Below the pieces are notes generated by a model. It had not been told where the DNA came from. It ran no database searches and worked only from the letters and a program-made list of their open reading frames with translations. This document shows positions 6,608 through 15,259 of a stretch of 24,173 nt of DNA, one piece after another. Origin of the DNA: JAAYAY01 sp964429355 (lineage in GTDB: Bacteria > Planctomycetota > Planctomycetia > Pirellulales > Thermoguttaceae); assembly GCA_964429355.1 (NCBI GenBank), contig CAYSCH010000109.1:1-24173 (forward strand). The letters are read 5' to 3'. Numbering within the stretch: the stretch's first letter is position 1; every line of letters starts with the position of its first letter. Both the position numbers and the translations under genes were made by a program.

Positions 6608-7945
6608 ATGAGTAGTCCAAACGATGAAGCAACCAAGCAAGGCAATTTGATGCGAGACCAAGGCGATTTTGACGGCGCGATCGCTGCATACACCGAGGCC
6701 GTTCGTCTGAATCCAGAAGACGCTCAGCCGTACTCCCGCCGGGGCCAAGCTTACTTGCGAAAAGGCGAAGTCGACCAGGCCATCGCCGACTGCAACAGGG
6801 CCATAGAGCTTGATCCGATGCTGGCCGAGGCCTATTGCTGTCGGGCTGATTCCCTTGCCAGGAACGGTGACTTCGACAAGGCTATCGCCGACTGCACGGA
6901 GGCGATTCGGCTCGACCCGCACCAAGCCGAGGCATACTGCACGGAAGCGATTGAACTCGACCCGTGCCGAGCCGAGGTATACTGTGCCCGAGGATTGGTC
7001 TATGGGCAGAAGGGTGACGTTGAAAAAGCCCTTGCGGATTGCGCAGAGGCTATTCGGCTCAACCCGAAATTGCCTGAAGCATTTCGGGTGCGAGCCAGGA
7101 TTTACGACGGGAAGGGTGAGTTCGACAAGGCGATTAAGGACCTCACGGAGGCGATTCGGCTCAAACCGCAATCGGCCGGAGCCTATTGGGGGCGAGCTCT
7201 TGTCTACGTGGAGAAGAGCGAGTTCGACAAGGCGATTGACGACTTCACGGAGTCCATTCGGCTCGAGCCACGACATGCCGATGTCTACAGTGGGCGGGGC
7301 TATGCTTATCATAAGAAGGGTAAGTTCGACAAGGCCATCGCTGACTACGATGAGGCTGTCCGACTCGATCCGAAGCAAGCCATGACGTACTGCAATCGTG
7401 GCTTAAGCTACGCCAAGAGAGGCGATCAAGAAAAGGCGATTGCCGACTTCACCGAGGCCATCAGGCTCAACCCGAAGGATGCTGAGGCGTACTACAACCG
7501 TGGCTGCACCTACAGTAAGAAGGGTGACTGCGACAAGGCGATTGCTGACTACACCGAGGCCATCCGACTCGACCTGAAGCTGGCCGTGGTGCATTACGGG
7601 CGGGGTTGCTGCTACTCGGAGAAGGGTGACCACGACAAGGCCATTGCTGACTACATCGAGGCGATTCGAATCAACCCGGATTATGCCGAGGCGTACTACA
7701 ACCGTGGCTGCAGCTATGTCGAAACAGGTGACCACGACCAGGCGATCACCGACTATACGGAGGCGATTCGGATCAATCCGGAAGCTGGGTACACATTCTA
7801 TGCTCGCGGGCAATCGTACTTCCAGAAAGGCGACAGAGCCCAAGCCGACGCCGATCTCGCCCAAGCCGAGAAATTGGGATACAAAGCGAAACCAAGTGGG
7901 CCGAGTGGCTCGTTATGGCAAAGGTTGTGCGGCTGGCGTCGTTAA
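6608..7945 (+). CDS. Tetratricopeptide repeat protein
   Basis: A 445-aa soluble protein made almost entirely of 34-residue TPR units (consensus AYYNRGxxYxxKGDxDKAIADYTEAIRLNPxxAE). Twelve complete or near-complete units run from residue 7 to 428, with one shortened 15-residue unit at 109-123. A 17-residue basic tail (ending LWQRLCGWRR) closes the protein. There is no signal peptide or membrane segment, so it is probably a cytoplasmic scaffold for protein-protein contacts; the partner is unknown. Cysteines recur in several repeats (CCRAD, RGCCY, RGCSY). The repeats are similar at DNA level, so unit number may vary by recombination. The ATG at 6608 lacks a strong Shine-Dalgarno sequence but begins directly before the first repeat. 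Confidence 0.9.
   Translation: MSSPNDEATKQGNLMRDQGDFDGAIAAYTEAVRLNPEDAQPYSRRGQAYLRKGEVDQAIADCNRAIELDPMLAEAYCCRADSLARNGDFDKAIADCTEAIRLDPHQAEAYCTEAIELDPCRAEVYCARGLVYGQKGDVEKALADCAEAIRLNPKLPEAFRVRARIYDGKGEFDKAIKDLTEAIRLKPQSAGAYWGRALVYVEKSEFDKAIDDFTESIRLEPRHADVYSGRGYAYHKKGKFDKAIADYDEAVRLDPKQAMTYCNRGLSYAKRGDQEKAIADFTEAIRLNPKDAEAYYNRGCTYSKKGDCDKAIADYTEAIRLDLKLAVVHYGRGCCYSEKGDHDKAIADYIEAIRINPDYAEAYYNRGCSYVETGDHDQAITDYTEAIRINPEAGYTFYARGQSYFQKGDRAQADADLAQAEKLGYKAKPSGPSGSLWQRLCGWRR
6932..6976 (+). repeat. Truncated TPR unit
   Basis: This unit encodes only AYCTEAIELDPCRAE, 15 residues instead of 34. It lacks the first helix and turn, the equivalent of 57 nt. The junction falls in ACTGC, a pentamer found at both expected deletion ends in the neighbouring unit. 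This points to an in-frame deletion between repeats. Confidence 0.7.
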
Positions 7946-8168
7946 GGGGGGGATGAGGGCTCGCCTCCAGCCCCAATGCTCCGTCGCCGGGGGAGCGTGA
8001 ATCCGAGATCGCCATATTGTTATCCAAGACGCCGAAAAGCCGTCAGGAATGAGGTTCTTACGCGGCAGCCCGCGTCTGAAACATGTCCACTCGCGCCGAC
8101 CGCTCACTTGATCCAGGCCACACCAGGGATGAGAATCACGGGCAGTCATGAGCAACAAGTCTCCCTCC

Positions 8169-8173
8169 AGGAG
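8169..8173 (+). promoter_or_regulatory. Ribosome binding site for the lyase gene
   Basis: AGGAG lies 7 nt before the ATG at 8181. It favours that start over the in-frame ATG at 8148, which has no such site and would add 11 residues ahead of the signal peptide. Confidence 0.7.
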
Positions 8174-8180
8174 TCGTGTG

Positions 8181-10163
8181 ATGCATTTCGCGAAGGTTCT
8201 GTCGCTTGCCGTCCTGCTCATGCCCTTGCCTGTGGCTGTGGCCGAATCGTTTGACGCCGGGCGTCACGTGGTGCCCAGGGAGCATCCGCGACTACTGGGA
8301 TCGCGCCAGTGGCTCCAGCAATTGGCCCGCCAGCGGAGCGGCGACTACACCCGAGTTGCCAGTGTCGCACACGAGCAGGACGCCGACCCGCACGCCAAGA
8401 TGCTCTCGCTGGGCCTGGTCTCCGTGATCGAGGGTGATCGTGCGATGGGCCGGCAGGCGGTGGAGATGGCGCTGAAGACGGTGCGCGGCCCGATTCGCGT
8501 GGGGCATGAGACGTTTGGCCACGATCTGGCCCGTTGCGCCCTGGTCTACGATCTGTGCTACGAGAGCTGGACGGCCGAGGAGCGGGCCGAGTTGCATCGC
8601 TACGTGAACGCCACCGTCGACGCCAACGTGGAGTCGGAAACCCACGTCTTCCACAACGCCTGGTACGGCTACAAAAACTGGGGCATCGGGCTGGCCTGCT
8701 ATGCCAGCTATTACGAGAACCCGCGGGCCGAGTCGATCCTGCGCGACCTGGAGAAAGACTATCTCGATCGCGCCGCCCCAGCTCTGGAGCTTGCTGGCGA
8801 CGGAGGCGGCTGGGCCGAGGGCTATTATGTGAACTACTGGCTCTACGAGTGGCTCTTTTTCTGCGAAGCCGCCCGTCTGTGCGAGGGGGTGGACTATTAT
8901 GCGGCGGCGCCGTCGTTCTACCGGAACCGCGCCGTGGCGAGCATGCTGGAAACCTATCCGGGTATCGGCACCTACAACTCACGGAGGCCCGTCCCCATGG
9001 GCGACGGGGGCGGGCGCACCTTTGGCGGCGATCGCGACAAGGCACTCTCCGCAAGGCGAATTCTCGTCAACCGTTTCCGCGACGATCCGGCCCATCAGGC
9101 CGTGCACACGTACAACGAAACCACGCCCCGCTCGGCCGTCGGCGTCAACGCCTACAAAGACCTCCTTTGGCGAGACACGACCGTGACCAAGGGCGATCTT
9201 GAAGGGTTTCGACTCTCCCATCACAGCCCCGGACCGGGATACATATCCGCCCGCAGCTCGTGGGACGAGGACGCAACGTATTTCTTCTTCAAGTGCGGCG
9301 ATCGTTTTACGGCCCATCAGCATCTCGACGTGGGCAATTTTCTCATTTATCGGGGTGAGGAACTGATCGGCGACGGCGGGCACTACGACGAGTTCGGCAC
9401 GGAGCACGACGTCAACTACCACCTCCGCACGATCGCCCACAACACGATCCTGATTCACGACTCCGAGGAAACCTGGCCCGCCATCCGCGCCGGGAAGGTT
9501 ACGGGAAATGACGGCGGTCAGCACCACGACTGGCCCCACCACAACGGTGCCGTCGGCGATCCGCAGCAGTGGCAACGGGAGCGGTCGCTCTACGAAATCG
9601 GCGGCATCACCGCATTCGAAGACCGCGGCAAGCACGTTTACATTGCCGCCGACTGCACGAAGGCCTACCGAGCCAGGAAGCTCGAATCGTTCGTCCGCCA
9701 GATCGTCTATCTGCGGCCGGGAACGTTTGTGTTCCTCGATCGTGTCGTCTCGACGAAGCCCGACTACCGCAAGACGTGGCTGCTCCAGGCGATGAAACGT
9801 CCGGAGAAGCAGGGCGAGCAAATGGTCGTGACCAACGGCACCGGGCGGCTCGTCGTACAGACCCTGTTGCCGGCCGACGCCTCGGTGAATCTCGTCAGCG
9901 GCGAGGATCTCTACCGTTACGGCGGCCGATCCTATTCTCCCAATCGCGATACCGGCCCCGCACCCGAGTGCCGAATCGAGATCTCACCTTCCCGGCCGCA
10001 GAAGGAAGACTTCTTCCTTCACGTTCTCACCGCCGTGGATGCGACGGTCGATTCCGTGCCCACGGCGGAACTCAAGGAAACGGCGGATAAGATCTGGGTT
10101 CGAGCTGGAGAGACAACCCTCTGGTTTGAAAAAGACGGCAGCGGCTGGGAGCTGACAGAATAG
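8181..10163 (+). CDS. Secreted heparinase II/III-family polysaccharide lyase
   Basis: A 660-aa exported protein that probably cleaves uronic-acid-containing polysaccharides by beta-elimination. The signal peptide is MHFAKVLSLAVLLMPLPVAVA. Residues about 40-310 form the helical toroid domain, with FHNAWYGYKNWG (H158, N159) and the Tyr-rich GWAEGYYVNYWLYEW likely near the active site. The C-terminal beta-sheet domain carries the family signature HQHLDVGNFLIYRGEELIGDGG (H379, H381, D383) followed by IAHNT (H420). This pattern of conserved His and Asp matches the heparinase II/III C-terminal domain, where some members bind zinc. The polysaccharide family and substrate (alginate, heparan-type or other) cannot be decided. 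It appears to be a single-gene unit. Confidence 0.85.
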   Translation: MHFAKVLSLAVLLMPLPVAVAESFDAGRHVVPREHPRLLGSRQWLQQLARQRSGDYTRVASVAHEQDADPHAKMLSLGLVSVIEGDRAMGRQAVEMALKTVRGPIRVGHETFGHDLARCALVYDLCYESWTAEERAELHRYVNATVDANVESETHVFHNAWYGYKNWGIGLACYASYYENPRAESILRDLEKDYLDRAAPALELAGDGGGWAEGYYVNYWLYEWLFFCEAARLCEGVDYYAAAPSFYRNRAVASMLETYPGIGTYNSRRPVPMGDGGGRTFGGDRDKALSARRILVNRFRDDPAHQAVHTYNETTPRSAVGVNAYKDLLWRDTTVTKGDLEGFRLSHHSPGPGYISARSSWDEDATYFFFKCGDRFTAHQHLDVGNFLIYRGEELIGDGGHYDEFGTEHDVNYHLRTIAHNTILIHDSEETWPAIRAGKVTGNDGGQHHDWPHHNGAVGDPQQWQRERSLYEIGGITAFEDRGKHVYIAADCTKAYRARKLESFVRQIVYLRPGTFVFLDRVVSTKPDYRKTWLLQAMKRPEKQGEQMVVTNGTGRLVVQTLLPADASVNLVSGEDLYRYGGRSYSPNRDTGPAPECRIEISPSRPQKEDFFLHVLTAVDATVDSVPTAELKETADKIWVRAGETTLWFEKDGSGWELTE

Positions 10164-10449
10164 CCTTTGGAGTGCGGCGATTCGTCACTGCTGTCTTCTA
10201 TTCACGCGTTCCTGGCGGGTGTGCCAATGTGGATCTGCGGCCCGATCTTCGCCAACGCGATGTCTTCCTTGCCACCCTCCTTGTCCTTCGGGCAAGCCAT
10301 TACCGAGTCGTCTGGGGAACACCCGTTCCAGGACGAATCCAGCCTGTTCGAAATGATCCCAATGGGACACCCAACGTATAATGATGGACATGGCAGGTCC
10401 CAACCACGCCCATCGCCTGAGGCTCTGGGACGTGCCACCCAAGTGGGTA
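10164..10449. other. Intergenic region between convergent genes
   Basis: This stretch separates the lyase (plus) from the membrane protein (minus). Short overlapping frames are present but none has a ribosome binding site or recognisable domain. A TATAAT at 10377-10382 has no partner -35 box. No clear terminator was found. Confidence 0.5.
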
Positions 10450-11478
10450 CTACTTGGCTTCCGCCTCCGCGCCCAACTGGTACTTAACCGTAAACGTGTA
10501 CTGTACGTCGTCCAACGTCGTGCCCTGAAAGCGAACCTGCGTGCGGCCGTCGGTCGTTTCAACCTCCGCCGTCGGCTCCGTCGACACAAGTTCTGCCCCA
10601 ACGGGCAAGCGGATCGCAATGGAGTACTCCCTGTCGCCTCCCTTGTGACGCAGGCCGTCCACATACGTCCAGACTCCGTCTTCTGATGTTGCGGCCCTCG
10701 GAATTCCGTAGACTTCCGTGTAATGCAACCTGCCTTCCTCGAAGACACTGTCCGTGAAGTTCACCTCGTGCCGGGCTTGGGTACCCGTCACGGAGGTTTC
10801 AATGGGCATCTCGTGCCCTTTTGGGTCGAGCAGGCGAACGTCCCAATCCTTCGGCGTGTAGAGAGGGAATCCCCTGGGACGGTAGTAACCGGTGTAGCCG
10901 TGCACGATCTCTTGCCGCTTTTCCGCGCTCCCGTCCGCTGCGAGGGTCACTACCGTCTTCCCGGCAATGTCCCCGCTGCCGAACCATGCATAGGAAGTCC
11001 ACGACGAGATCGCCATGGCCACGACGACACAAGCGCATATCCAGAACTTGCGTTCCAGTGGGGGTAGCGCGTGCATGGGCTCATATTTGACCGGCGGGTG
11101 GGAAGGCTCCTCAACGCCCACGGCCGATCCGAGGCGGGCCATTTCCAGTCGCAGGAGCTTCATTTCCTTGAGCACGTGCATCTTCATCGTGGCCATGTGA
11201 AACCAGAGTTTCATCAGCACGGTCGTCTCGTAGACCACGAGCATGATGACGGCACAACCTATCAGCGTCTTGGTATCGAAGCTGCGTACGAAGAAGTTGA
11301 TGGCGGCGACGCCCGTGGCGACGCAGACCAGTGCATAAACCCAGTAGATTCGCTCCGCGTACCGCAGACGTCCGGAGTATTCGTTCGTAGCGACTTCGCG
11401 AAGCGATTCCTCCCGCTCCGACTTCAGCCGGGCGACTTCCTCCAGCGTCTTCCGCAGCGTATCGTCGTGTTCACTCAT
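10450..11478 (-). CDS. Three-helix membrane protein, probable ECF sigma regulator
   Basis: A 342-aa protein whose ATG at 11478 overlaps the end of the sigma factor gene by 8 bp (ATGAGTGA). A GAGGAGG site lies inside the last sigma codons, so translation is probably coupled. The N-terminal 35 residues are charged and helical (DDTLRKTLEEVARLKSEREE). Membrane helices are predicted at about 45-64, 71-92 and 145-167. A charged helix at 93-120 lies between the second and third. The last 175 residues should be extracytoplasmic and look beta-rich (YTPKDWDVRLLDP, QYTFTVKYQLG). No zinc anti-sigma (HxxxCxxC) motif is visible. I do not recognise the family. The tight pairing suggests it controls or senses for the sigma factor, by an unknown mechanism. 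Confidence 0.7.
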   Translation of the reverse strand: MSEHDDTLRKTLEEVARLKSEREESLREVATNEYSGRLRYAERIYWVYALVCVATGVAAINFFVRSFDTKTLIGCAVIMLVVYETTVLMKLWFHMATMKMHVLKEMKLLRLEMARLGSAVGVEEPSHPPVKYEPMHALPPLERKFWICACVVVAMAISSWTSYAWFGSGDIAGKTVVTLAADGSAEKRQEIVHGYTGYYRPRGFPLYTPKDWDVRLLDPKGHEMPIETSVTGTQARHEVNFTDSVFEEGRLHYTEVYGIPRAATSEDGVWTYVDGLRHKGGDREYSIAIRLPVGAELVSTEPTAEVETTDGRTQVRFQGTTLDDVQYTFTVKYQLGAEAEAK

Positions 11479-12022
11479 CGTTATCCTCCTCGAGAAACCG
11501 GCGCAAACGCAGCCGGGCATAGTGCAGTCGTGATTTGACCGTTCCCGCTGGAATTCCCAGAATTTCGCCAATCTCTGCAGTCGAAAATCCGTCTTCATAG
11601 CGAAGCGACAGGATCGCCCGATCACGGCCGGCAAGATCGGCCAGGGCCTCGCGAAGATCGGCATACTGCTGTTCCGCGTGATTCTCGCCACCGTCGGCTT
11701 CTCGCCAACGCTCGCCGTAGGCCTCGTCGGCCCGGCGCATGCGCTGGCGGCGGCGAATCCAATCGCGCGATTTGTTGCTGGTGATCCGGTAGGCCCAGGC
11801 GGGGAAGGCGGAGGGGTCGCCCAGCCGTCCGATCCGGCGGCTGATCACGATCCAGGCCTCCTGGAGCACGTCCCAGGCGGCCTGTTCGTCGTCGGTCAAT
11901 CGCCAGGCAAGCCGCCAGAGGCGGTCCTGCCACCGGCGGACCAGTTCGGAAAGCGCCTCCGCGGCCCCCTCCTGAGCCCCGATCACCAGCAGTTCGTCGT
12001 TAAGTCGTTCGTTCTGGTTCAT
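11471..12022 (-). CDS. ECF-type RNA polymerase sigma factor
   Basis: A 183-aa extracytoplasmic-function sigma factor that would direct RNA polymerase to a specific set of promoters. Region 2 spans about residues 22-95 (LVRRWQDRLWRLAWRL, DVLQEAWIVISRR, AFPAWAYRITSNKSRDWIRRR). Region 4 spans about 125-178 (AILSLRYEDGFSTAEIGEILGI, PAGTVKSRLHYARLRLRR), with the helix-turn-helix for the -35 element. Its length is normal and no C-terminal extension is present. The gene overlaps the downstream membrane protein by 8 bp, which fits a sigma-regulator operon. The 17-bp inverted repeat at 12094-12214 lies just upstream, between this gene and the divergent LRR gene, and may belong to their control region. 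Its targets cannot be told from this window. Confidence 0.9.
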   Translation of the reverse strand: MNQNERLNDELLVIGAQEGAAEALSELVRRWQDRLWRLAWRLTDDEQAAWDVLQEAWIVISRRIGRLGDPSAFPAWAYRITSNKSRDWIRRRQRMRRADEAYGERWREADGGENHAEQQYADLREALADLAGRDRAILSLRYEDGFSTAEIGEILGIPAGTVKSRLHYARLRLRRFLEEDNDE

Positions 12023-12093
12023 CCGCGAGTAGGTCGCTCGACGCTGCCAATCGGTTCAATGGCGACGATAAAAGGCCGAGTTTCTTGTAGCTT

Positions 12094-12214
12094 GACTCTC
12101 CTGAGTCGACCGCGGCGGCACAGAAAGCGTCCAACTACCTTGCACGTTGCCGCGGCGATTGCGATCTTCCGGATTGGGATGTCGATGATGGATCATGGTC
12201 GACTCAGGAGAGTC
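12094..12214. repeat. Perfect 17-bp inverted repeat in the divergent promoter region
   Basis: GACTCTCCTGAGTCGAC (12094-12110) and its exact reverse complement (12198-12214) are 87 nt apart. Each arm is itself a near-palindrome (GACTC-N4-GAGTC next to GTCGAC). The similarity continues outward imperfectly to GTAGCTT / AGCCTAC, so the whole element spans about 12087-12221. It lies between the sigma gene and the LRR gene. It may be a miniature inverted-repeat element, a pair of operators, or an attenuating structure. Confidence 0.7.
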
Positions 12215-12302
12215 AGCCTACGGGACGCTTGCACTCCGTTGCACATCGGACCAAAATGGGGCCATATCTGACGGGTGGTGGATTCTTCGACGGTGGGTGG
12301 TT

Positions 12303-13391
12303 ATGGCCGGCACGGACGATGATCGTAGCAAATCGCTTCACGTCCGTCTCCTGGTCCTCATCGGACTGCTGATCTTCGAGCTCGCCGCCTGTGCGGCACT
12401 CACCCAACAAGCCTTTCTCCCGCTTGGCTCTTTCCACCTCCTCTGGTGGCTGTCCGCGTTGATCGCGCTCACTCTGGTCTTTCTCATCGCCGCCTGCTGG
12501 AAACTCGTTCGCAATCGATTCCAGTTCAGTCTGGCTTCGTTCCTGATCGCGGTTCTCGTCTTGGGCGCGGGACTCGGCACCCTGATCTCGTTCCTGCAGC
12601 GATCTCAGCGTCAGCGAGAGGCAGCCGCCCGATTGGAGAGCCTGGGCGCCTCCATTCGCTGGCAGAATCAAGGAGAGCCCGGCCTCAAGGAATATCTCGG
12701 GCGGCGCTACTTCGAAGACGTCATCGGTGTCGATTTCCTCGGCTGGCCCAACGTGACGGACGAGGAGATCGCCTTGCTGGGAGATTTGCCCGGGCTACGC
12801 GATTTGTCGCTTTTCGGACACCGCTTCACGGACGAGAACTTGCGATGTCTTGAGGGCTTGGCCCAACTGGAAACCCTCACGATCACAAGTGTCAACGTGA
12901 AAGGTCCCGGTATCAGGTCGCTCCAAGGTCTGTCGGAACTTCGGGTACTGGAATTCGTGAATTCGCCGCTCGGTGATGCGGAAGCCGAAATGCTGAGTCG
13001 TTGCACGCAACTTGAAACACTGGGAGTAGCGTACTCGCATATCGGCGACGATGGCGTCGCGCACTTGAAGCGGCTTTCAAGCCTCAAAGCCCTCTATCTT
13101 CACGGCACGGCAGTGACAAACAACGGTCTCAGGCACCTGGCAGAGTTGCCGAATCTGCGAGTCCTGCAACTTGGCTCGACGGCAGTTTCCGACGTCGGAC
13201 TCGTCCATCTGAAGGAATGGGAGCGCCTTGAAAACCTGAGCCTCTACGGCACACAGGTTACAGACGACGGCCTTCGCCACCTGGAGTCCCTGCAATGTCT
13301 CAAGAACCTCGGCTTGGAGAAGACCAAGGTCACCGACGAAGGCGTCGCCCGACTCCGAGAAAAGCTACCGAACTGCGAGATCGTGAAGTGA
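12303..13391 (+). CDS. Membrane-anchored leucine-rich-repeat protein
   Basis: A 362-aa protein if it starts at the ATG at 12303. The longer frame from 12195 would translate the inverted repeat and is unlikely. Three membrane helices lie at about 13-35, 44-68 and 77-98. A linker (REAAARLESLGASIRWQ) typical of planctomycete LRR proteins follows, then about eight leucine-rich repeats of 24 residues from residue 150 to the end (units such as LKALYLHGTAVTNNGLRHLAELPN). The LRR solenoid would be a protein-binding surface, but its side of the membrane and its partner are not known. It is divergent from the sigma factor operon across a shared control region. It could be a target or an accessory of that sigma factor, which is an inference from position only. 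Confidence 0.85.
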   Translation: MAGTDDDRSKSLHVRLLVLIGLLIFELAACAALTQQAFLPLGSFHLLWWLSALIALTLVFLIAACWKLVRNRFQFSLASFLIAVLVLGAGLGTLISFLQRSQRQREAAARLESLGASIRWQNQGEPGLKEYLGRRYFEDVIGVDFLGWPNVTDEEIALLGDLPGLRDLSLFGHRFTDENLRCLEGLAQLETLTITSVNVKGPGIRSLQGLSELRVLEFVNSPLGDAEAEMLSRCTQLETLGVAYSHIGDDGVAHLKRLSSLKALYLHGTAVTNNGLRHLAELPNLRVLQLGSTAVSDVGLVHLKEWERLENLSLYGTQVTDDGLRHLESLQCLKNLGLEKTKVTDEGVARLREKLPNCEIVK

Positions 13392-13403
13392 ACGGAAACC
13401 GTA

Positions 13404-13457
13404 CTTCCCTCATCTTCTTTTCCCTCCATTTTCTTTTCCATCATCCTTCCCTTGCCC
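13404..13457 (+). other. Pyrimidine tract after the LRR gene
   Basis: There are only five purines in 54 nt, starting 12 nt after the LRR stop codon. No stable hairpin precedes it, so it is not a classical intrinsic terminator. It could assist termination. Confidence 0.45.
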
Positions 13458-13567
13458 GGCAGCGGCCGCTCTCATGCGGCGCTCGCATTCACTCCTTTCA
13501 CTCTGTATACTGGCTACACTCACCTCCGGTGAGTCAAGCAGCACCATCCCTGCCGCTCCTAAATCCT

Positions 13568-15223
13568 ATGCGAACCTCCGCCCAACGCCTCGTCGTGACG
13601 CTTCTGACCTTGCCCATCGTGCTGTGCCGCCCGGCATTGGCCGACGAAACACCGTCCGCCGCGGATCTCGTTCGGACTGTAATCGCTGCCGAGAATGGAA
13701 TCCATGAGTTGAACTCCTTGTTCTTGCGCATCGAGGGCCGTCGGACCGCGACCGAGCAGGGCATCGAATTCGAACGAGCTGAACTGCAAGCTCGGTACCC
13801 TCAGGCGGAGATCACTGCCGAACGCTTCTCTCAACTTCGGCCGGAGACCAAACAGGAATTGGAACTCGCCTTTGATGCGAAACGACTTCGAAGACTCTAC
13901 CAAGAGCACAACGTGAGCTTCGACTTACGCGTCTGGGATGGAAAGACGGCAACCATTCACGAGCGTTACTTCGGGCATGAACACTATGCCCTCGACTCGG
14001 CCCCGCAGAAGTACATCGGCCAGACGTTCTTCACAGGCCTCGCCTGGCCGTGTGTGGGTTCCCATTCATTCTGGTGGAATCCGGTCGAACCGACTCCCCT
14101 CCTCACCCAGAAACCGGAAGACTATGACTTGACCGCCCGGACGGTCCATCAAGGTCGGCGGTGCTACGTCCTGGTCAACCGCCGACTCCGTGTGCGAATG
14201 CTCGTCGATATCGAGGATCAGCGATTGCGTCGATTCACTTCACTCTTTGTGCCGACACCTTCTGAAGAGGATCCACTGCGATTGCTGAGCAACGCTGCAC
14301 ACCGCGATTTCAAGTCGATCGATGATGCCACGCGTTATCTGGCCGAGCTTTCTCCCACGGAGCGAGATAGTTTGAGGCAGACACATGAAGACGCTATCTT
14401 CGAACGTGCAAAACCACTCGTTGAGTGTGACTTCGCCGACTACCGCAGTATCGCCGGCTTCTGCTTCCCGATGAGACATAGTCTGACTCACTACAGGGCA
14501 GACAACGGGCGTTCCTTCGTGGATTGGCGTTGCGAGCAGCGCGTGGCAGAGATCAAGGTAAACGACGCCCTGCCCGACCATCTTTTCGCAATCGAGATGC
14601 AGGACAATATTGATGTGAACGACTTTCGGTACGCTCACGACTCGGAGCGGCTGGTTCCGTTCCTGTACAAGTCCAAGAAGGATCGTACGAAGGCGGAATG
14701 GGATGAACTCCTGGCCGACTATGAGACCCGTTTGAGACGAGTCCGCGACGAACAGGCAGTCAGGGACGCCCAGATAGGGAAGCCCGCCGTGGAGTTCGCC
14801 GATTCAATCTGGCTGAACAGTTCGCCGCTCACCTGGAAGGACCTTCAGGGAAAGGTCGTCGTGCTCGATTTCTGGGCCACGGGCTGCGCACCGTGTCGCG
14901 CCGACATGCCAAAACTGAACGGGTTACACGATAAGCGGCAAGCAACCGGTGTCGTGGTCATTGGCGTTCACACGGCAGGCGGTGAGTTGGAAGATATCCA
15001 GGCGGTGGTTCAACAACACAAGCTGAACTACCCGATCTATGTCGACACTCGGCCGCAGGACGGGATTGAGGGATTTGGTGCCATGTCGGTCGCATACGGT
15101 CTCCGTGGAATCCCCTACACAGTCGTCGTTGACCGAGAAGGCAAGATCGCGGCCCACGGCCCGCTTGACGCGGAACTCATTCGGAGAGCACGATCGCTTG
15201 CGGGCACGTTGCACGGACCGTGA
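13568..15223 (+). CDS. Exported protein with a C-terminal TlpA-like thioredoxin domain
   Basis: A 551-aa protein that starts at ATG 13568 with a signal peptide (RLVVTLLTLPIVLC, cleavage near ALA-DE). No strong Shine-Dalgarno is present; the start is chosen because it begins the signal. Residues 26 to about 395 form a domain I cannot name with certainty. It is rich in beta strands and may be LolA-like, as in other planctomycete thioredoxin fusions. Residues about 405-545 are a TlpA/AhpC-TSA-type thioredoxin fold, with DFWATGCAPCRADMP (C440 and C443) and the cis-proline loop GIPYT (P516). Such domains reduce or exchange disulfides outside the cytoplasm. The gene ends 36 bp before the glycoside hydrolase and may be co-transcribed with it. 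The role of the N-terminal domain is unknown. Confidence 0.8.
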   Translation: MRTSAQRLVVTLLTLPIVLCRPALADETPSAADLVRTVIAAENGIHELNSLFLRIEGRRTATEQGIEFERAELQARYPQAEITAERFSQLRPETKQELELAFDAKRLRRLYQEHNVSFDLRVWDGKTATIHERYFGHEHYALDSAPQKYIGQTFFTGLAWPCVGSHSFWWNPVEPTPLLTQKPEDYDLTARTVHQGRRCYVLVNRRLRVRMLVDIEDQRLRRFTSLFVPTPSEEDPLRLLSNAAHRDFKSIDDATRYLAELSPTERDSLRQTHEDAIFERAKPLVECDFADYRSIAGFCFPMRHSLTHYRADNGRSFVDWRCEQRVAEIKVNDALPDHLFAIEMQDNIDVNDFRYAHDSERLVPFLYKSKKDRTKAEWDELLADYETRLRRVRDEQAVRDAQIGKPAVEFADSIWLNSSPLTWKDLQGKVVVLDFWATGCAPCRADMPKLNGLHDKRQATGVVVIGVHTAGGELEDIQAVVQQHKLNYPIYVDTRPQDGIEGFGAMSVAYGLRGIPYTVVVDREGKIAAHGPLDAELIRRARSLAGTLHGP

Positions 15224-15259
15224 AACGTCGATCCTGTCTGCTAGTAGGAAGGTGTCATC

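Noticed and set aside
6539..7378. A minus-strand frame with repeated motifs
   Set aside because: Its periodicity is the mirror of the TPR repeats on the plus strand.
12195..12302. An upstream start for the LRR gene at 12195
   Set aside because: The added N-terminus would be translated from the inverted repeat and does not resemble protein. The ATG at 12303 begins just before the first membrane helix.
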